A DNA stretch of 64,000 nt from Erwinia sp. SLM-02 (GTDB taxonomy: Bacteria > Pseudomonadota > Gammaproteobacteria > Enterobacterales > Enterobacteriaceae): NCBI RefSeq assembly GCF_037450285.1, contig NZ_JAQISN010000001.1:1426001-1490000 (forward strand), given 5' to 3'. The notes under the pieces were generated by a model. The model had not been told where the DNA came from, did not search any database, and was given only the letters and a program-made list of their open reading frames with translations. Shown piece after piece: positions 18,163-27,070 of this stretch; within the stretch, counting starts at the first letter, position 1; each line of letters begins with the position of its first letter. The position numbers were made by a program, and so were the translations under genes.

Positions 18163-19146
18163 ATGCACAAATTTACTAAAGCACTGGCCGCAATCAGCCT
18201 TGCTGCCGTTATGTCACAATCCGCTATCGCAGAAACAATGAAACTCGGTTTTCTGGTGAAACAGCCGGAGGAACCGTGGTTCCAGACCGAATGGAAATTC
18301 GCTGACAAAGCCGGTCAGGAGCTGGGCTTTGAGGTGATAAAAATCGCCGTGCCGGACGGTGAGAAAACCCTGAACGCCATCGACAGCCTGGCGGCCAGCG
18401 GGGCGAAAGGGTTTGTTATCTGCACCCCGGACCCGAAACTGGGTTCCGCGATTATGGCGAAGGCGCGCAGCTATGACCTGAAGGTGATTGCGGTCGACGA
18501 CCAGTTCGTTACCGCGAAAGGCAAGCCGATGGATACCGTTCCGCTGGTGATGATGGCGGCGACCAAAATCGGCGAGCGTCAGGGTCAGGAGCTGTATAAG
18601 GAAATGCAGAAGCGCGGCTGGGATGTGAAAGAAACCGCGGTAATGGCCATCACCGCTAACGAACTCGACACCGCCCGCCGTCGTACCGGCGGATCGATGG
18701 ATGCGCTGAAGGCGGCCGGGTTCCCGGAAAAACAGATTTATCAGATCCCCACCAAATCTAACGATATCCCGGGCGCGTTCGATGCCGGCAACTCGCTGCT
18801 GGTGCAGCATCCTGAAGTGAAAAACTGGCTGATCGTCGGCATGAACGACAACACCGTGCTGGGCGGCGTGCGCGCAACGGAAGGCCAGGGCTTTAAAGCG
18901 CCTAACGTTATCGGCATCGGCATCAACGGCGTGGATGCGGTCAGCGAACTGTCGAAAGGCCAGGCCACCGGCTTCTACGGCTCGCTGCTGCCAAGCCCGG
19001 ACGTTCACGGCTACCGCAGTATCAAAATGCTGCACGACTGGGTGACCAGCGGTACGGAACCGGCCAAATTTACCGAAGTGACCGACGTGGTGCTGATCAC
19101 CCGCGACAACTTCAAGGCTGAACTGGCCAAGAAAGGGCTGATGTAA
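18163..19146 (+). CDS. araF: L-arabinose-binding periplasmic protein
   Basis: 327 residues. Signal peptide of about 23 residues (MHKFTKALAAISLAAVMSQS, then AIA-E). The mature protein begins TMKLGFLVKQPEEPWFQTEW, the known AraF start, and shows GERQGQELYKEM and MNDNTVLGGVRATEGQG. Binds L-arabinose in the periplasm for the AraGH importer. Start has GGAGAG upstream. The 123-bp gap to araG contains a GC-rich hairpin (GGTCGC...GCGATCGGCC region) that may tune the binding-protein:permease ratio (inference). Confidence 0.96.
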   Translation: MHKFTKALAAISLAAVMSQSAIAETMKLGFLVKQPEEPWFQTEWKFADKAGQELGFEVIKIAVPDGEKTLNAIDSLAASGAKGFVICTPDPKLGSAIMAKARSYDLKVIAVDDQFVTAKGKPMDTVPLVMMAATKIGERQGQELYKEMQKRGWDVKETAVMAITANELDTARRRTGGSMDALKAAGFPEKQIYQIPTKSNDIPGAFDAGNSLLVQHPEVKNWLIVGMNDNTVLGGVRATEGQGFKAPNVIGIGINGVDAVSELSKGQATGFYGSLLPSPDVHGYRSIKMLHDWVTSGTEPAKFTEVTDVVLITRDNFKAELAKKGLM

Positions 19147-19269
19147 ATCAGTCTGTGACAATGTCACTTAATGCGGATCGGTCGCTGCGGCGATCGGCCC
19201 TCAGTCAGGTTAACCGTATGACCGGACGCGTGCAGTTTACGCCGTCCAACACCGTTTCAGGGGAGTGAT

Positions 19270-20793
19270 ATGACCAGAGAACCCGCTTATCTCAGCTTTC
19301 ACGGCATAGGTAAAACCTTTCCCGGCGTGAAGGCACTGCAGGACATCAGCTTCGACTGCCATGCCGGAGAGGTCCATGCGCTGATGGGGGAAAATGGTGC
19401 CGGGAAATCAACGCTGCTGAAAATTCTCAGCGGAAGCTACCGCGCCAGCAGCGGAGAGATTCGCCTTCAGGGCCAGCCGGTGAATTTTCAGCACACCACC
19501 GATGCGCTGAACGCCGGGGTGGCGATTATTTATCAGGAACTGCATCTGATCCCGGAAATGACCGTGGCAGAAAATATTTTCCTTGGCCAGCTGCCGCACC
19601 GCGGCGGGCTGGTCAATCACCGCCGCCTGCGCGCCGAAGCGGCGAAGCAGCTGGCGGTGCTGGGCATGGATATCGACCCGGACATGCCGCTGAAATACCT
19701 CTCACTGGGGCAGTGGCAGATGGTTGAAATCGCCAAGGCGCTGACCCGCAACGCGCAGGTGATTGCCTTTGATGAGCCGACCAGCTCGCTTTCAGCGCGT
19801 GAAATCGACCAGCTGTTCCGCGTGATCCGCCAGCTGCGCGCCGATGGCCGCGTGGTGCTGTACGTCTCGCACCGCATGGAGGAGATCTTCGCCCTCAGCG
19901 ATGCGATTACCGTTTTCAAGGACGGCCGTTACGTCCGCACCTTCAGCGACATGAACACCTGCGACAACGAACAGCTGGTGCAGGCGATGGTCGGGCGCGA
20001 TATCGGCGATATTTATGGCTACCGCCCGCGTCCCTGCGGCGAGGTGCGCCTGCGGCTGGACAACGTGCAGGCTAAAGGCGTGCGCAGCCCGGTATCCTTC
20101 AGCGTGCGCGCCGGTGAAATCGTCGGGCTGTTTGGCCTGGTGGGGGCCGGGCGCAGCGAGCTGATGAAAGGGCTGTTCGGCGCTACCCGACTGACCGGCG
20201 GCGAGCTGTGGCTGGACGGGGAAAAACTCACCCTGCGCGAACCGGTTGAGGCGATCCGGGCCGGGATTATGCTCTGCCCGGAAGACCGCAAGGCCGACGG
20301 CATCATTCCGGTTCACTCGGTTCGCGACAACATTAACATCAGCGCCCGCCGCAATAACCTGACGGCAGGCTGCCTGATTAATAAGGCCTGGGAAGCGCAG
20401 AATGCCGGGCTGCACATTCGTTCACTGAACATCAAAACCCCGACGGCGGACCAGCTGATTATGAACCTCTCCGGCGGCAACCAGCAGAAGGCGATCCTTG
20501 GCCGCTGGCTGTCGGAAGAGATGAAAGTGATCATGCTCGACGAGCCGACGCGCGGGATCGACGTGGGTGCCAAAAATGAAATTTATCAGCTGATCTATGC
20601 GCTGGCCGAGCGCGGTATTGCCGTGCTGTTTGCCTCCAGCGACCTGCCGGAGGTGATGGGCCTTGCCGATCGCATTCTGGTAATGCGCGAAGGCGAGATC
20701 GCCGGCGAGCTGGCCCACGATGATGCCACCGAGGCGCTCACCCTCGGCCTGGCGATGCCTAAAACAGCAAAACCTGCCACCGCGGTGGCCTGA
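19270..20793 (+). CDS. araG: L-arabinose ABC importer ATP-binding protein
   Basis: 507 residues with two fused nucleotide-binding domains, as in all CUT2 sugar importers. The first has Walker A GENGAGKST at 40-48, LSLGQWQ signature and Walker B VIAFDEPTSS. The second has degenerate Walker A (GLVGAGRSE), signature LSGGNQQ near 400 and VIMLDEPTRGIDVG. Energises uptake through AraH. Start preceded by AGGGGAG. araH follows after 16 bases. Confidence 0.96.
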   Translation: MTREPAYLSFHGIGKTFPGVKALQDISFDCHAGEVHALMGENGAGKSTLLKILSGSYRASSGEIRLQGQPVNFQHTTDALNAGVAIIYQELHLIPEMTVAENIFLGQLPHRGGLVNHRRLRAEAAKQLAVLGMDIDPDMPLKYLSLGQWQMVEIAKALTRNAQVIAFDEPTSSLSAREIDQLFRVIRQLRADGRVVLYVSHRMEEIFALSDAITVFKDGRYVRTFSDMNTCDNEQLVQAMVGRDIGDIYGYRPRPCGEVRLRLDNVQAKGVRSPVSFSVRAGEIVGLFGLVGAGRSELMKGLFGATRLTGGELWLDGEKLTLREPVEAIRAGIMLCPEDRKADGIIPVHSVRDNINISARRNNLTAGCLINKAWEAQNAGLHIRSLNIKTPTADQLIMNLSGGNQQKAILGRWLSEEMKVIMLDEPTRGIDVGAKNEIYQLIYALAERGIAVLFASSDLPEVMGLADRILVMREGEIAGELAHDDATEALTLGLAMPKTAKPATAVA

Positions 20794-20809
20794 CATGCAG
20801 GAGAAACCT

Positions 20810-21793
20810 ATGTCTTCGACAACTTCAACGACCGCTCCGGCGGCACCGTCGCGCCTGAGCTTTGGGCGCATCTGGGATAACTTCGGCATGCTGGTGGTGT
20901 TTGCCGCGCTGTTCCTCGCCTGTATGGTGTTTGTGCCCAATTTCGCCAGCCTTATCAATATGAAAGGGCTGGGACTGGCTATCTCCATGTCCGGCATGGT
21001 GGCCTGCGGTATGCTGTTCTGCCTGGCCTCCGGTGACTTCGACCTCTCGGTGGCTTCGGTGATTGCCTGCGCGGGTGTGACCTGCGCGGTGGTAATCAAC
21101 CTGAGCGAAAGCCTGTGGATTGGGGTCGGTGCCGGTCTGCTGCTCGGCGTGGCCTGCGGCTTCGTTAACGGCTTCGTCATCGCTAAGCTGAAAATCAACG
21201 CGCTGATCACCACCCTGGCGACCATGCAGATTGTGCGCGGTCTGGCCTATATTTTCTCCGACGGTAAAGCGGTGGGCATTGAAGACGAGCGCTTCTTTGC
21301 GCTGGGCTACGCCAGCTGGCTTGGCGTACCGGCACCGGTGTGGCTGACGATTATCACCCTTGCGCTGTTTGCCTTCCTGCTGAATAAAACCACCTTTGGC
21401 CGCAACACGCTGGCTATCGGCGGCAACGAAGAAGCTGCCCGCCTGGCCGGGGTGCCGGTGGTGCGTACCCGGATCATCATCTTTATTCTCTCCGGCCTGG
21501 TGTCGGCGGCGGCGGGCATTATCCTGGCCTCGCGCATGACCAGCGGCCAGCCGATGACCTCGATTGGCTATGAGCTGATTGTGATCTCGGCCTGCGTGCT
21601 GGGGGGCGTATCGCTGAAGGGCGGCATTGGTAAAATTTCCTATGTCATCGCGGGCGTCCTGATCCTGGGGACGGTTGAAAACGCTATGAACTTATTGAAT
21701 ATCTCGCCTTTCTCACAGTACGTGGTGCGCGGTTTGATATTGTTAGCAGCAGTGATTTTTGACCGCTACAAACAGAAAAATAAAGCAGCCTGA
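20810..21793 (+). CDS. araH: L-arabinose ABC importer permease
   Basis: 327 residues from ATG 20810 (AGGAGAAACCT upstream); the longer frame runs back into araG. A soluble N-terminus rich in Ser/Thr/Ala is followed by about ten membrane segments of the RbsC/AraH type. The conserved GDFDLSVASVIACAGV loop is near 70-85 and EEAARLAGVPV near 205-215. Forms the membrane channel with AraG. Confidence 0.95.
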   Translation: MSSTTSTTAPAAPSRLSFGRIWDNFGMLVVFAALFLACMVFVPNFASLINMKGLGLAISMSGMVACGMLFCLASGDFDLSVASVIACAGVTCAVVINLSESLWIGVGAGLLLGVACGFVNGFVIAKLKINALITTLATMQIVRGLAYIFSDGKAVGIEDERFFALGYASWLGVPAPVWLTIITLALFAFLLNKTTFGRNTLAIGGNEEAARLAGVPVVRTRIIIFILSGLVSAAAGIILASRMTSGQPMTSIGYELIVISACVLGGVSLKGGIGKISYVIAGVLILGTVENAMNLLNISPFSQYVVRGLILLAAVIFDRYKQKNKAA

Positions 21794-21807
21794 TAAGGGG
21801 ACGCATT

Positions 21808-22725
21808 ATGTACCATCGCCTGGCACCGGTCGCACAATCTAACCCGCTTTTACCCGGTTATCAGTTCGGTGCCTGGCTGGTGGCCGGGCTGACGCCGATT
21901 AACGCCGACGGGCCGCTCGATTTCTTCGTCGACCGGCCTCACGGCATGAAGGGCTATATTCTTAATCTGACGGTGAAAGGGCGCGGACGCATTTTCGACG
22001 GCGAAAACGCCTTCGACTGCGAAGAGGGCGATCTGCTGCTGTTCCAGCCGAAAACCCCGCACTACTATGGCCGCTCGCCGGACAGCGACGCCTGGCATCA
22101 CCGCTGGGTCTATTTCCGCCCGCGCGCCTACTGGAGCGACTGGCTGTCGTTTCAGGACGAAGTGCAGGGCGTGGGGCGGTTGCATCTTCCCGAAGCGCTG
22201 CGCGGGGAGTTTGACCGCCTGTTCGCCAGTATTGAAAACACCCATAACTCCGGGCGACGCTTCGCGGAAGAGCTGGCAATGAATCTGCTGGAGCGCCTGC
22301 TGCTGCGTGCGGTAGAGGAAGATCCGCGCAGCCATCAGCAGGTCCGCGACTCGCGGGTGATTGAAGCCTGCCAGTATGTCACCAGCAACCTGGCGGCCGA
22401 GGTGAAAATTGAAGAGGTTGCCAAACACGTCTGCCTGTCGCCTTCGCGGCTGGCGCACCTGTTCCGCGAGCAGATGGGGGTCAATCTGCTGCGCTGGCGC
22501 GAAGACCAGCGGGTGATCCGCGCCAGGCTGCTGCTGCAGACTACCCAGGAACCCATCGCCAGTATCGGGCGTGAAGTGGGCTATGACGACCAGCTTTACT
22601 TTTCCCGCGTCTTCCGTAAACGGGTTGGCGTCAGCCCCAGCGATTTCCGCCGCCGCAGCCTGGATGCGCACGATGCGCTGGTCGCTCAGGAAACATGGTA
22701 CGTACCGCGGCGTGCTAATGAATAA
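21808..22725 (+). CDS. araC: Arabinose operon regulator
   Basis: 305 residues. N-terminal cupin arabinose-binding domain (PGYQFGAWLVAGLTPINADG; HGMKGYILNLTVKGRG; CEEGDLLLFQPKTPHYYGR) and a C-terminal double helix-turn-helix (VCLSPSRLAHLFREQMG; IASIGREVGYDDQLYFSRVF). Activates ara genes with arabinose and represses by looping without it (E. coli knowledge). It sits 14 bases after araH in the same direction instead of divergent from araB as in E. coli, so it may be co-transcribed with araFGH and raise its own level on induction. Confidence 0.95.
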   Translation: MYHRLAPVAQSNPLLPGYQFGAWLVAGLTPINADGPLDFFVDRPHGMKGYILNLTVKGRGRIFDGENAFDCEEGDLLLFQPKTPHYYGRSPDSDAWHHRWVYFRPRAYWSDWLSFQDEVQGVGRLHLPEALRGEFDRLFASIENTHNSGRRFAEELAMNLLERLLLRAVEEDPRSHQQVRDSRVIEACQYVTSNLAAEVKIEEVAKHVCLSPSRLAHLFREQMGVNLLRWREDQRVIRARLLLQTTQEPIASIGREVGYDDQLYFSRVFRKRVGVSPSDFRRRSLDAHDALVAQETWYVPRRANE

Positions 22726-22799
22726 AAATCAGAATGATTTCAGCTTGTCCTCTCTGGGCCGATCGTCTTAAATCAATGGGTAACCAATGAGGAAAAGTG

Positions 22800-23840
22800 A
22801 TGACTGATAAAATACGTGTAGGGCTGGTGGGCTATGGTTTCGCCAGTAAGACGTTTCATGCGCCGCTGATTGCCGGAACGGCAGAAATGGAGCTGGCGGC
22901 GGTTTCCAGCAGCGATGCCGCCAAGGTTCATGCCGACTGGCCTTCGGTGCAGGTAGTATCCGATCCTCAGGCGCTGTTCGACGATCCGACCATCCAGCTG
23001 ATCGTCATTCCCACCCCGAATGACACTCACTTCCCGCTGGCGAAAGCCGCGCTGGATGCGGGTAAAAACGTGGTGGTGGATAAACCATTTACCGTGACAC
23101 TGTCACAGGCACGCGAGCTGGATGCGCTGGCAAAATCCAAAGGTCTGCTGCTGTCGGTGTTCCATAACCGCCGCTGGGACAGCGACTTCCTCACCGCCAA
23201 GTCGCTGCTGGCTGAGGGAACCCTCGGTGAAGTACGTTACTTTGAGTCGCACTTCGATCGTTTCCGTCTGGAAGTGAAACAGCGCTGGCGCGAGCAGAAA
23301 GGCCCGGGCAGCGGCATCTGGTACGATCTGGGGCCGCATCTTATCGATCAGGCACTGCAGCTGTTCGGTTCCCCGGTAGCGATTAACGTCGACACCGCCG
23401 AGCTGCGTCCCGGCGCGCAGACTACCGACTATTTCCACGCCACGCTGATTTATCCTCAGCGCCGCGTGGTGCTGCACGGCAGCATGCTGGTGGCGGCGGA
23501 ATCCCCGCGCTATCAGATCCACGGCACGCAGGGCAGCTACGTGAAATATGGCCTTGACCCGCAGGAAGATGCGCTGAAAGCGGGCGCGCGTCCGCCGCAG
23601 GAAGACTGGGGCTACGATATGCGCGACGGCGTGGTGACGCTGGTCAACGGTGACGTGCTGGCGGAGAAAACGCTGCTGACCATTCCGGGCAACTATCCGG
23701 CGTACTATGCGGCGATCCGTGACGCGCTGAACGGCGTGGGTGAGAACCCGGTGAAAGCCGAAGAGGCGATTCAGGTGATGGAGCTGATTGAGCTGGGCCT
23801 GCAGTCTGCCGAGAAACGCCAGACTCTGTCGCTGAGATAA
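22800..23840 (+). CDS. ydgJ: Gfo/Idh/MocA-family oxidoreductase
   Basis: 346 residues from ATG 22800 (GAGGAAAAG upstream; a GTG one codon earlier is possible). N-terminal Rossmann fold (VGLVGYGFASKTFHAPLI), then VVDKPFTVT with the conserved Lys-Pro at about 97-98. The C-terminal domain carries DLGPHLIDQAL. NAD(P)-dependent, substrate unknown. Its place, convergent with add, is the E. coli arrangement, which supports orthology with YdgJ. Confidence 0.88.
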   Translation: MTDKIRVGLVGYGFASKTFHAPLIAGTAEMELAAVSSSDAAKVHADWPSVQVVSDPQALFDDPTIQLIVIPTPNDTHFPLAKAALDAGKNVVVDKPFTVTLSQARELDALAKSKGLLLSVFHNRRWDSDFLTAKSLLAEGTLGEVRYFESHFDRFRLEVKQRWREQKGPGSGIWYDLGPHLIDQALQLFGSPVAINVDTAELRPGAQTTDYFHATLIYPQRRVVLHGSMLVAAESPRYQIHGTQGSYVKYGLDPQEDALKAGARPPQEDWGYDMRDGVVTLVNGDVLAEKTLLTIPGNYPAYYAAIRDALNGVGENPVKAEEAIQVMELIELGLQSAEKRQTLSLR

Positions 23841-23956
23841 TCTGAGCCGCCCAGGGTAGATCCTGTGACAGGGGTTAATTTGGGCGGTCAACGTAAGATA
23901 CTGTCGTTGAATTAATCTGGCCCGCCGGGACTTATCCGGAACGTGACATGCCTAAT

Positions 23957-24007
23957 AACTGCCGCCGCCTGTCGGATCTCTATCCGTCATGCGGCGGCAG
24001 TTTTTTT
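23957..24007 (+). terminator. Rho-independent terminator between ydgJ and add
   Basis: Perfect 10-bp stem CTGCCGCCGC / GCGGCGGCAG with a 22-base loop, followed by seven T. It clearly ends ydgJ; on the minus strand the T-run is poor, so action on add is less sure. Confidence 0.85.
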
Positions 24008-24025
24008 ATTTTCCTGCTGAGCAAA

Positions 24026-25024
24026 TTAACCCGCGACGCGAGCCTGCACCGCGGCTTTTTCCGCTTCGTTCAGGAAGGCGATTTTCAGGCCGTTCTCCTG
24101 CGCGGTACGCATCTGCTGCTGGCTCAGCCCGGCTGCCGGCGCGGCAACCTCATATTCATGACCAATCTCGATACCCTGAACCGCCGGGTCGTCGGTGTTG
24201 ATGGTGGCCAGAATGCCGTGTTCCAGGAAGGCTTTCAGCGGATGGCCCGCCAGCGACGCCACGGTGCTGGTCTGGATATTGGAGGTCAGGCAGGATTCAA
24301 TGCCGATGCCGTTCGCCGCCAGATAATCCATCAGTGCTCGATCCTCAATCGCCTTCACGCCGTGGCCGATACGTTCTGCCCCCAGCTCGCGAATCGCCTG
24401 CCAGATGCTTTCAGCTCCGGCGGCTTCGCCAGCGTGCACGGTGATGCGCAAACCGGCATCGCGCGCGCGGTTGAAGTGGCTGAGGAACTGATTGCCCGGG
24501 AAGCCCAGTTCATCACCGGCCAGATCCAGCGCGGTGATGCCGTCGCGGTGGGCCAGCAGGGCATCCAGCTCGCGCAGGCAGGCCTGTTCCCCGAAGGTGC
24601 GGCTCATAATTCCGATCAGGCGCACGTCGATATTGTGTGCGGCGCAGCCCGCCTTCACGCCATCAATCACCGCTTCGACCACGCCGTCGACCGGCAGGTG
24701 ATGGGTCATTGCCATATAGCCCGGGGAGAAACGCAGTTCGGCGTAGTGGATACCGGCGCGCGCGGCATCCTCAACGTTTTCCTGCGCCACGCGGCGGCAG
24801 GCATCCAGCGATCCGAGGACTTTAACGCCCCAGTCGAGTTTGTTGAGGAAGCTGACCAGATCCGGTTCGGTTTCGATGACCTGCACGTGCGGGCGCAGGG
24901 TTTCCAGGGTGCTGGCGGGCAGGGTGAGGTTAAATTCACGGCCCAGGTCGAGGATAGTTTGCGCACGAATGTTGCCATCAAGGTGGCGATGAATATCGGT
25001 AAGGGGAAGCAGGCGGTCGATCAT
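24026..25024 (-). CDS. add: Adenosine deaminase
   Basis: 332 residues from ATG 25024, matching the E. coli start (MIDxxLPLTDIHRHLDG); an upstream in-frame GTG would overlap the ribosome site AAGAG. Zinc ligands in DIHRHLDG, HAGEAAG with the catalytic Glu, IGHGVKA, and NTDDP near residue 277. Converts adenosine and deoxyadenosine to inosine forms in the cytoplasm. Confidence 0.96.
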   Translation of the reverse strand: MIDRLLPLTDIHRHLDGNIRAQTILDLGREFNLTLPASTLETLRPHVQVIETEPDLVSFLNKLDWGVKVLGSLDACRRVAQENVEDAARAGIHYAELRFSPGYMAMTHHLPVDGVVEAVIDGVKAGCAAHNIDVRLIGIMSRTFGEQACLRELDALLAHRDGITALDLAGDELGFPGNQFLSHFNRARDAGLRITVHAGEAAGAESIWQAIRELGAERIGHGVKAIEDRALMDYLAANGIGIESCLTSNIQTSTVASLAGHPLKAFLEHGILATINTDDPAVQGIEIGHEYEVAAPAAGLSQQQMRTAQENGLKIAFLNEAEKAAVQARVAG

Positions 25025-25183
25025 GGTCGGCACTCTTGAGGTGATGAAAAAGTGCAGAGCATTATAAAAACTTATTGCGCAACAGTACCAGTTATTTGCG
25101 CAAATGGGCGTGCGGTTGCTGGTTTATTGGGCGAAACGGTTGTTTGCAGGGGCGTGAGTAGCGCTGATAATGGCGTCTGTGTT

Positions 25184-25219
25184 GGGTTGTTTGAGTTGTT
25201 TGAGTTGTTTGAGTTGTTT
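25184..25219. repeat. Four tandem copies of a 9-bp unit
   Basis: GRGTTGTTT is repeated four times without interruption, just upstream of the first family E element. A slippage-prone microsatellite in non-coding sequence. Confidence 0.85.
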
Positions 25220-25240
25220 GCAGGGGCGGGAGCGGGAGCT

Positions 25241-25435
25241 GGCTGGCTGTGCCCCCGGTCGGGCGGGTCCTCGCGCCGCGTTGCAGTCCCTTCACTTCGC
25301 TCGTCAGCCGGTCGGACCGCCACAGACGGGCCGTCCTGGCCCGGCTGTGACTTTTGCCCGCGTCCCTGCGGTCAAATCCTGGCTTCCTTTCTACGTTCAG
25401 CGCTGCGGATTGCCCGCCCGGGGGCACGGCCAGCC
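25241..25435. repeat. Family E inverted-repeat element, copy 1
   Basis: 195 bp whose ends are inverted repeats over about 26 bp with few mismatches (left GGCTGGCTGTGCCCCCGG, right end complement GGCTGGCCGTGCCCCCGG). Interior shared with copies 2 and 3 (GGTCCTCGCGCCGCG; GGTCGGACCGCC). No transposase frame. Downstream, 25466-25496 resembles a fragment of the 370-bp repeat. Confidence 0.85.
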
Positions 25436-25606
25436 TGCTTTCTGACTGTTGTATTGCCTGAAAGCGAAAAGCGATGAAATTATCAATGGGGCAGCAGAGA
25501 CTGAACTTCAGATACAGCTTCAATAACAGCGAGGTTTGCTCTGACAGTTTCAGACGTATGACCGGTTCTTTATGCTGTGTTGTTTGCAGCGTCGGGAGTT
25601 AGCGCT

Positions 25607-25798
25607 GGCTGGCCGTGCCCCGTTCGGGCGGGTCCTCGCGCCGCGTTGCGGTCCCTTCACTCCGTTCGTCAGCCGGTCGGACCGCCACAGACGGGCGTCC
25701 TGCCCGGCTGTGTCTTTCACCCGCGTCCATGCGGGTGAATCCTGGCTTCCTCTCTGCGCTCAGCGCTGCGGATTGCCCGCTCGGGGGCACGGCCAGCC
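25607..25798. repeat. Family E inverted-repeat element, copy 2
   Basis: 192 bp with perfect 15-bp ends (GGCTGGCCGTGCCCC and complement) that extend imperfectly to about 24 bp. Same interior as copies 1 and 3, in the same orientation. Confidence 0.87.
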
Positions 25799-25900
25799 TG
25801 CTTCCTGACTTTTATTTTGCCTGAAAATTAAACGGCTTTAACTGTGAATTCCACTTTGGAATCAGGATCCAGATTGGTTGCAAATTTCGGAGAAGGCGCT

Positions 25901-26269
25901 GGCTGAAAATAACTGGTTTGAAGGTATTGCTACTCGTACAACGAGATGACTTCCAAACTGTAGCGGACGCGATTTGATTGTCTGCTCTTTAAACTGACCG
26001 CATGCGAAATCACACTTTGGTCGTAGACGTAGCTTTTGTCCAAATCTAAAAGCGATGAAATGATGAATTGGGGCAGCCTCTGTTGCTGAGTAAGGGCATC
26101 CGCAGCGCTGAGGTGGAGACATTGAGCCAGGAGACGACAGCAGGGAGGCTGGCGTCAGGCCGGGCTTGAACAGGGATGTTCAATCCTGGCCGATCCGTTC
26201 GGCGCAATGGCGTAACCAAAGGGACCGCAACGCGGCGCGAGGACCGCCCTGAAGCAGCAGCAGAGGCTG
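25901..26269. repeat. 370-bp direct repeat with family F element, copy 1
   Basis: Sequence from 25901 recurs 711 bp later with few changes. The right half, 26074-26269, is an inverted-repeat element with 14-bp ends (CAGCCTCTGTTGCT; AGCAGCAGAGGCTG, one mismatch). Near its right end it holds AAGGGACCGCAACGCGGCG, which is the complement of an internal part of family E. No coding signal. Confidence 0.83.
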
Positions 26270-26396
26270 CACCCTCCACAAGGTTCAACCAGCGCTGACC
26301 AGCGTTTGTATTGAGTGACATTGTAACGTTAAGGAAATTAGCTACTGTTACCAGGGCATCGATGGTGAGTTGTTTGTCGGATTGGGAGTAGGCGCT

Positions 26397-26591
26397 GGCT
26401 GGCCGAACCCCCGGTCGGGCGGGTCCTCGCGCCGCGTTGCGGTGCCTTCACTTCGTTCGTCAGCCGGTCGGAGCGCCACAGACGGGCCGTCCTGGCCCGG
26501 CTGTGACTTTTGCCCGCGTCCCTGCGGTCAAATCCTGGTTTCCTCTCTGCGTTCAGCGCTGCGGATCGCCCGACCGGGGGCACAGCCAGCC
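26397..26591. repeat. Family E inverted-repeat element, copy 3
   Basis: 195 bp; the ends pair over about 25 bp with small mismatches (left GGCTGGCCGAACCCCCGG, right complement GGCTGGCTGTGCCCCCGG). Same orientation as copies 1 and 2. Confidence 0.85.
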
Positions 26592-26611
26592 TGCTCTCTG
26601 ACTTCTGCGTT

Positions 26612-26984
26612 GGCTGAAAATAAATGGTTTGAAGGTATTGCTGCTCATACAACGAGATGACTTCCAAACTGTAGCGGACGCGATTTGATTGTCTGCTCTT
26701 TAAACTGACCGCATGCGAAATAACACTTTGGTCGTAGACGTGGCTTTTGTCTAAATCTAAAAGCGATGAAATGATGAATGGGGGCAGCCTCTGCTGCTGA
26801 GAAAGGGCATCCGCAGCGCTGAGGTGGAGACATTGAGCCAGGAGACGACAGCAGGGATGCTGGCGTCAGGCCGGGTTTGAACAGGGATGTTCAATCCTGG
26901 CCGATCCGTTCGGCGCAATGGCGTAACCGAAGGGACCGTGCTTCGCACGGCGCGAGGACCGCCCTGAAGCAGCAGCAGAGGCTG
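26612..26984. repeat. 370-bp direct repeat with family F element, copy 2
   Basis: Second copy of the 25901 repeat, offset 711 bp. The family F element at 26785-26984 has perfect 14-bp ends (CAGCCTCTGCTGCT and complement). A small hairpin (CCGTGC-TTC-GCACGG) replaces the ACCGCAACGCGG of copy 1. Confidence 0.85.
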
Positions 26985-27014
26985 AACCCCATACACCGCT
27001 CCCCAGCCCCAGAC

Positions 27015-27048
27015 ATAAAAAAACCGCCATCAAAAGATAGCGGTTTTG
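27015..27048 (-). terminator. Rho-independent terminator of ydgA
   Basis: On the minus strand AAACCGC-TATC...GATG-GCGGTTT is followed by a run of T, 23 bp after the ydgA stop. Confidence 0.85.
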
Positions 27049-27070
27049 CAGTTCTGGATCTCTACCGAAA

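Larger units (their letters stand above)
25025..27014. other. Two-kilobase gene-free stretch made of MITE-like repeats
   Basis: Between add and ydgA no credible gene is seen; the open frames are long only because the repeats are GC-rich and they recur with each copy. Three family E elements and two copies of a 370-bp repeat containing family F account for most of the stretch. In E. coli the same add-ydgA interval carries mal, hdhA and uid genes, so this is a known point of gene turnover. Confidence 0.75.

Noticed and set aside
26316..26335. Second Ter-like site (ACATTGTAACGTTAA)
   Set aside because: The G of the GTTGTAAC core and several flanking bases are wrong.
25052..26996. Open frames of 60-140 codons on both strands between add and ydgA
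   Set aside because: They follow the GC-rich repeats E, D and F copy by copy, on both strands at once, and show no protein features.
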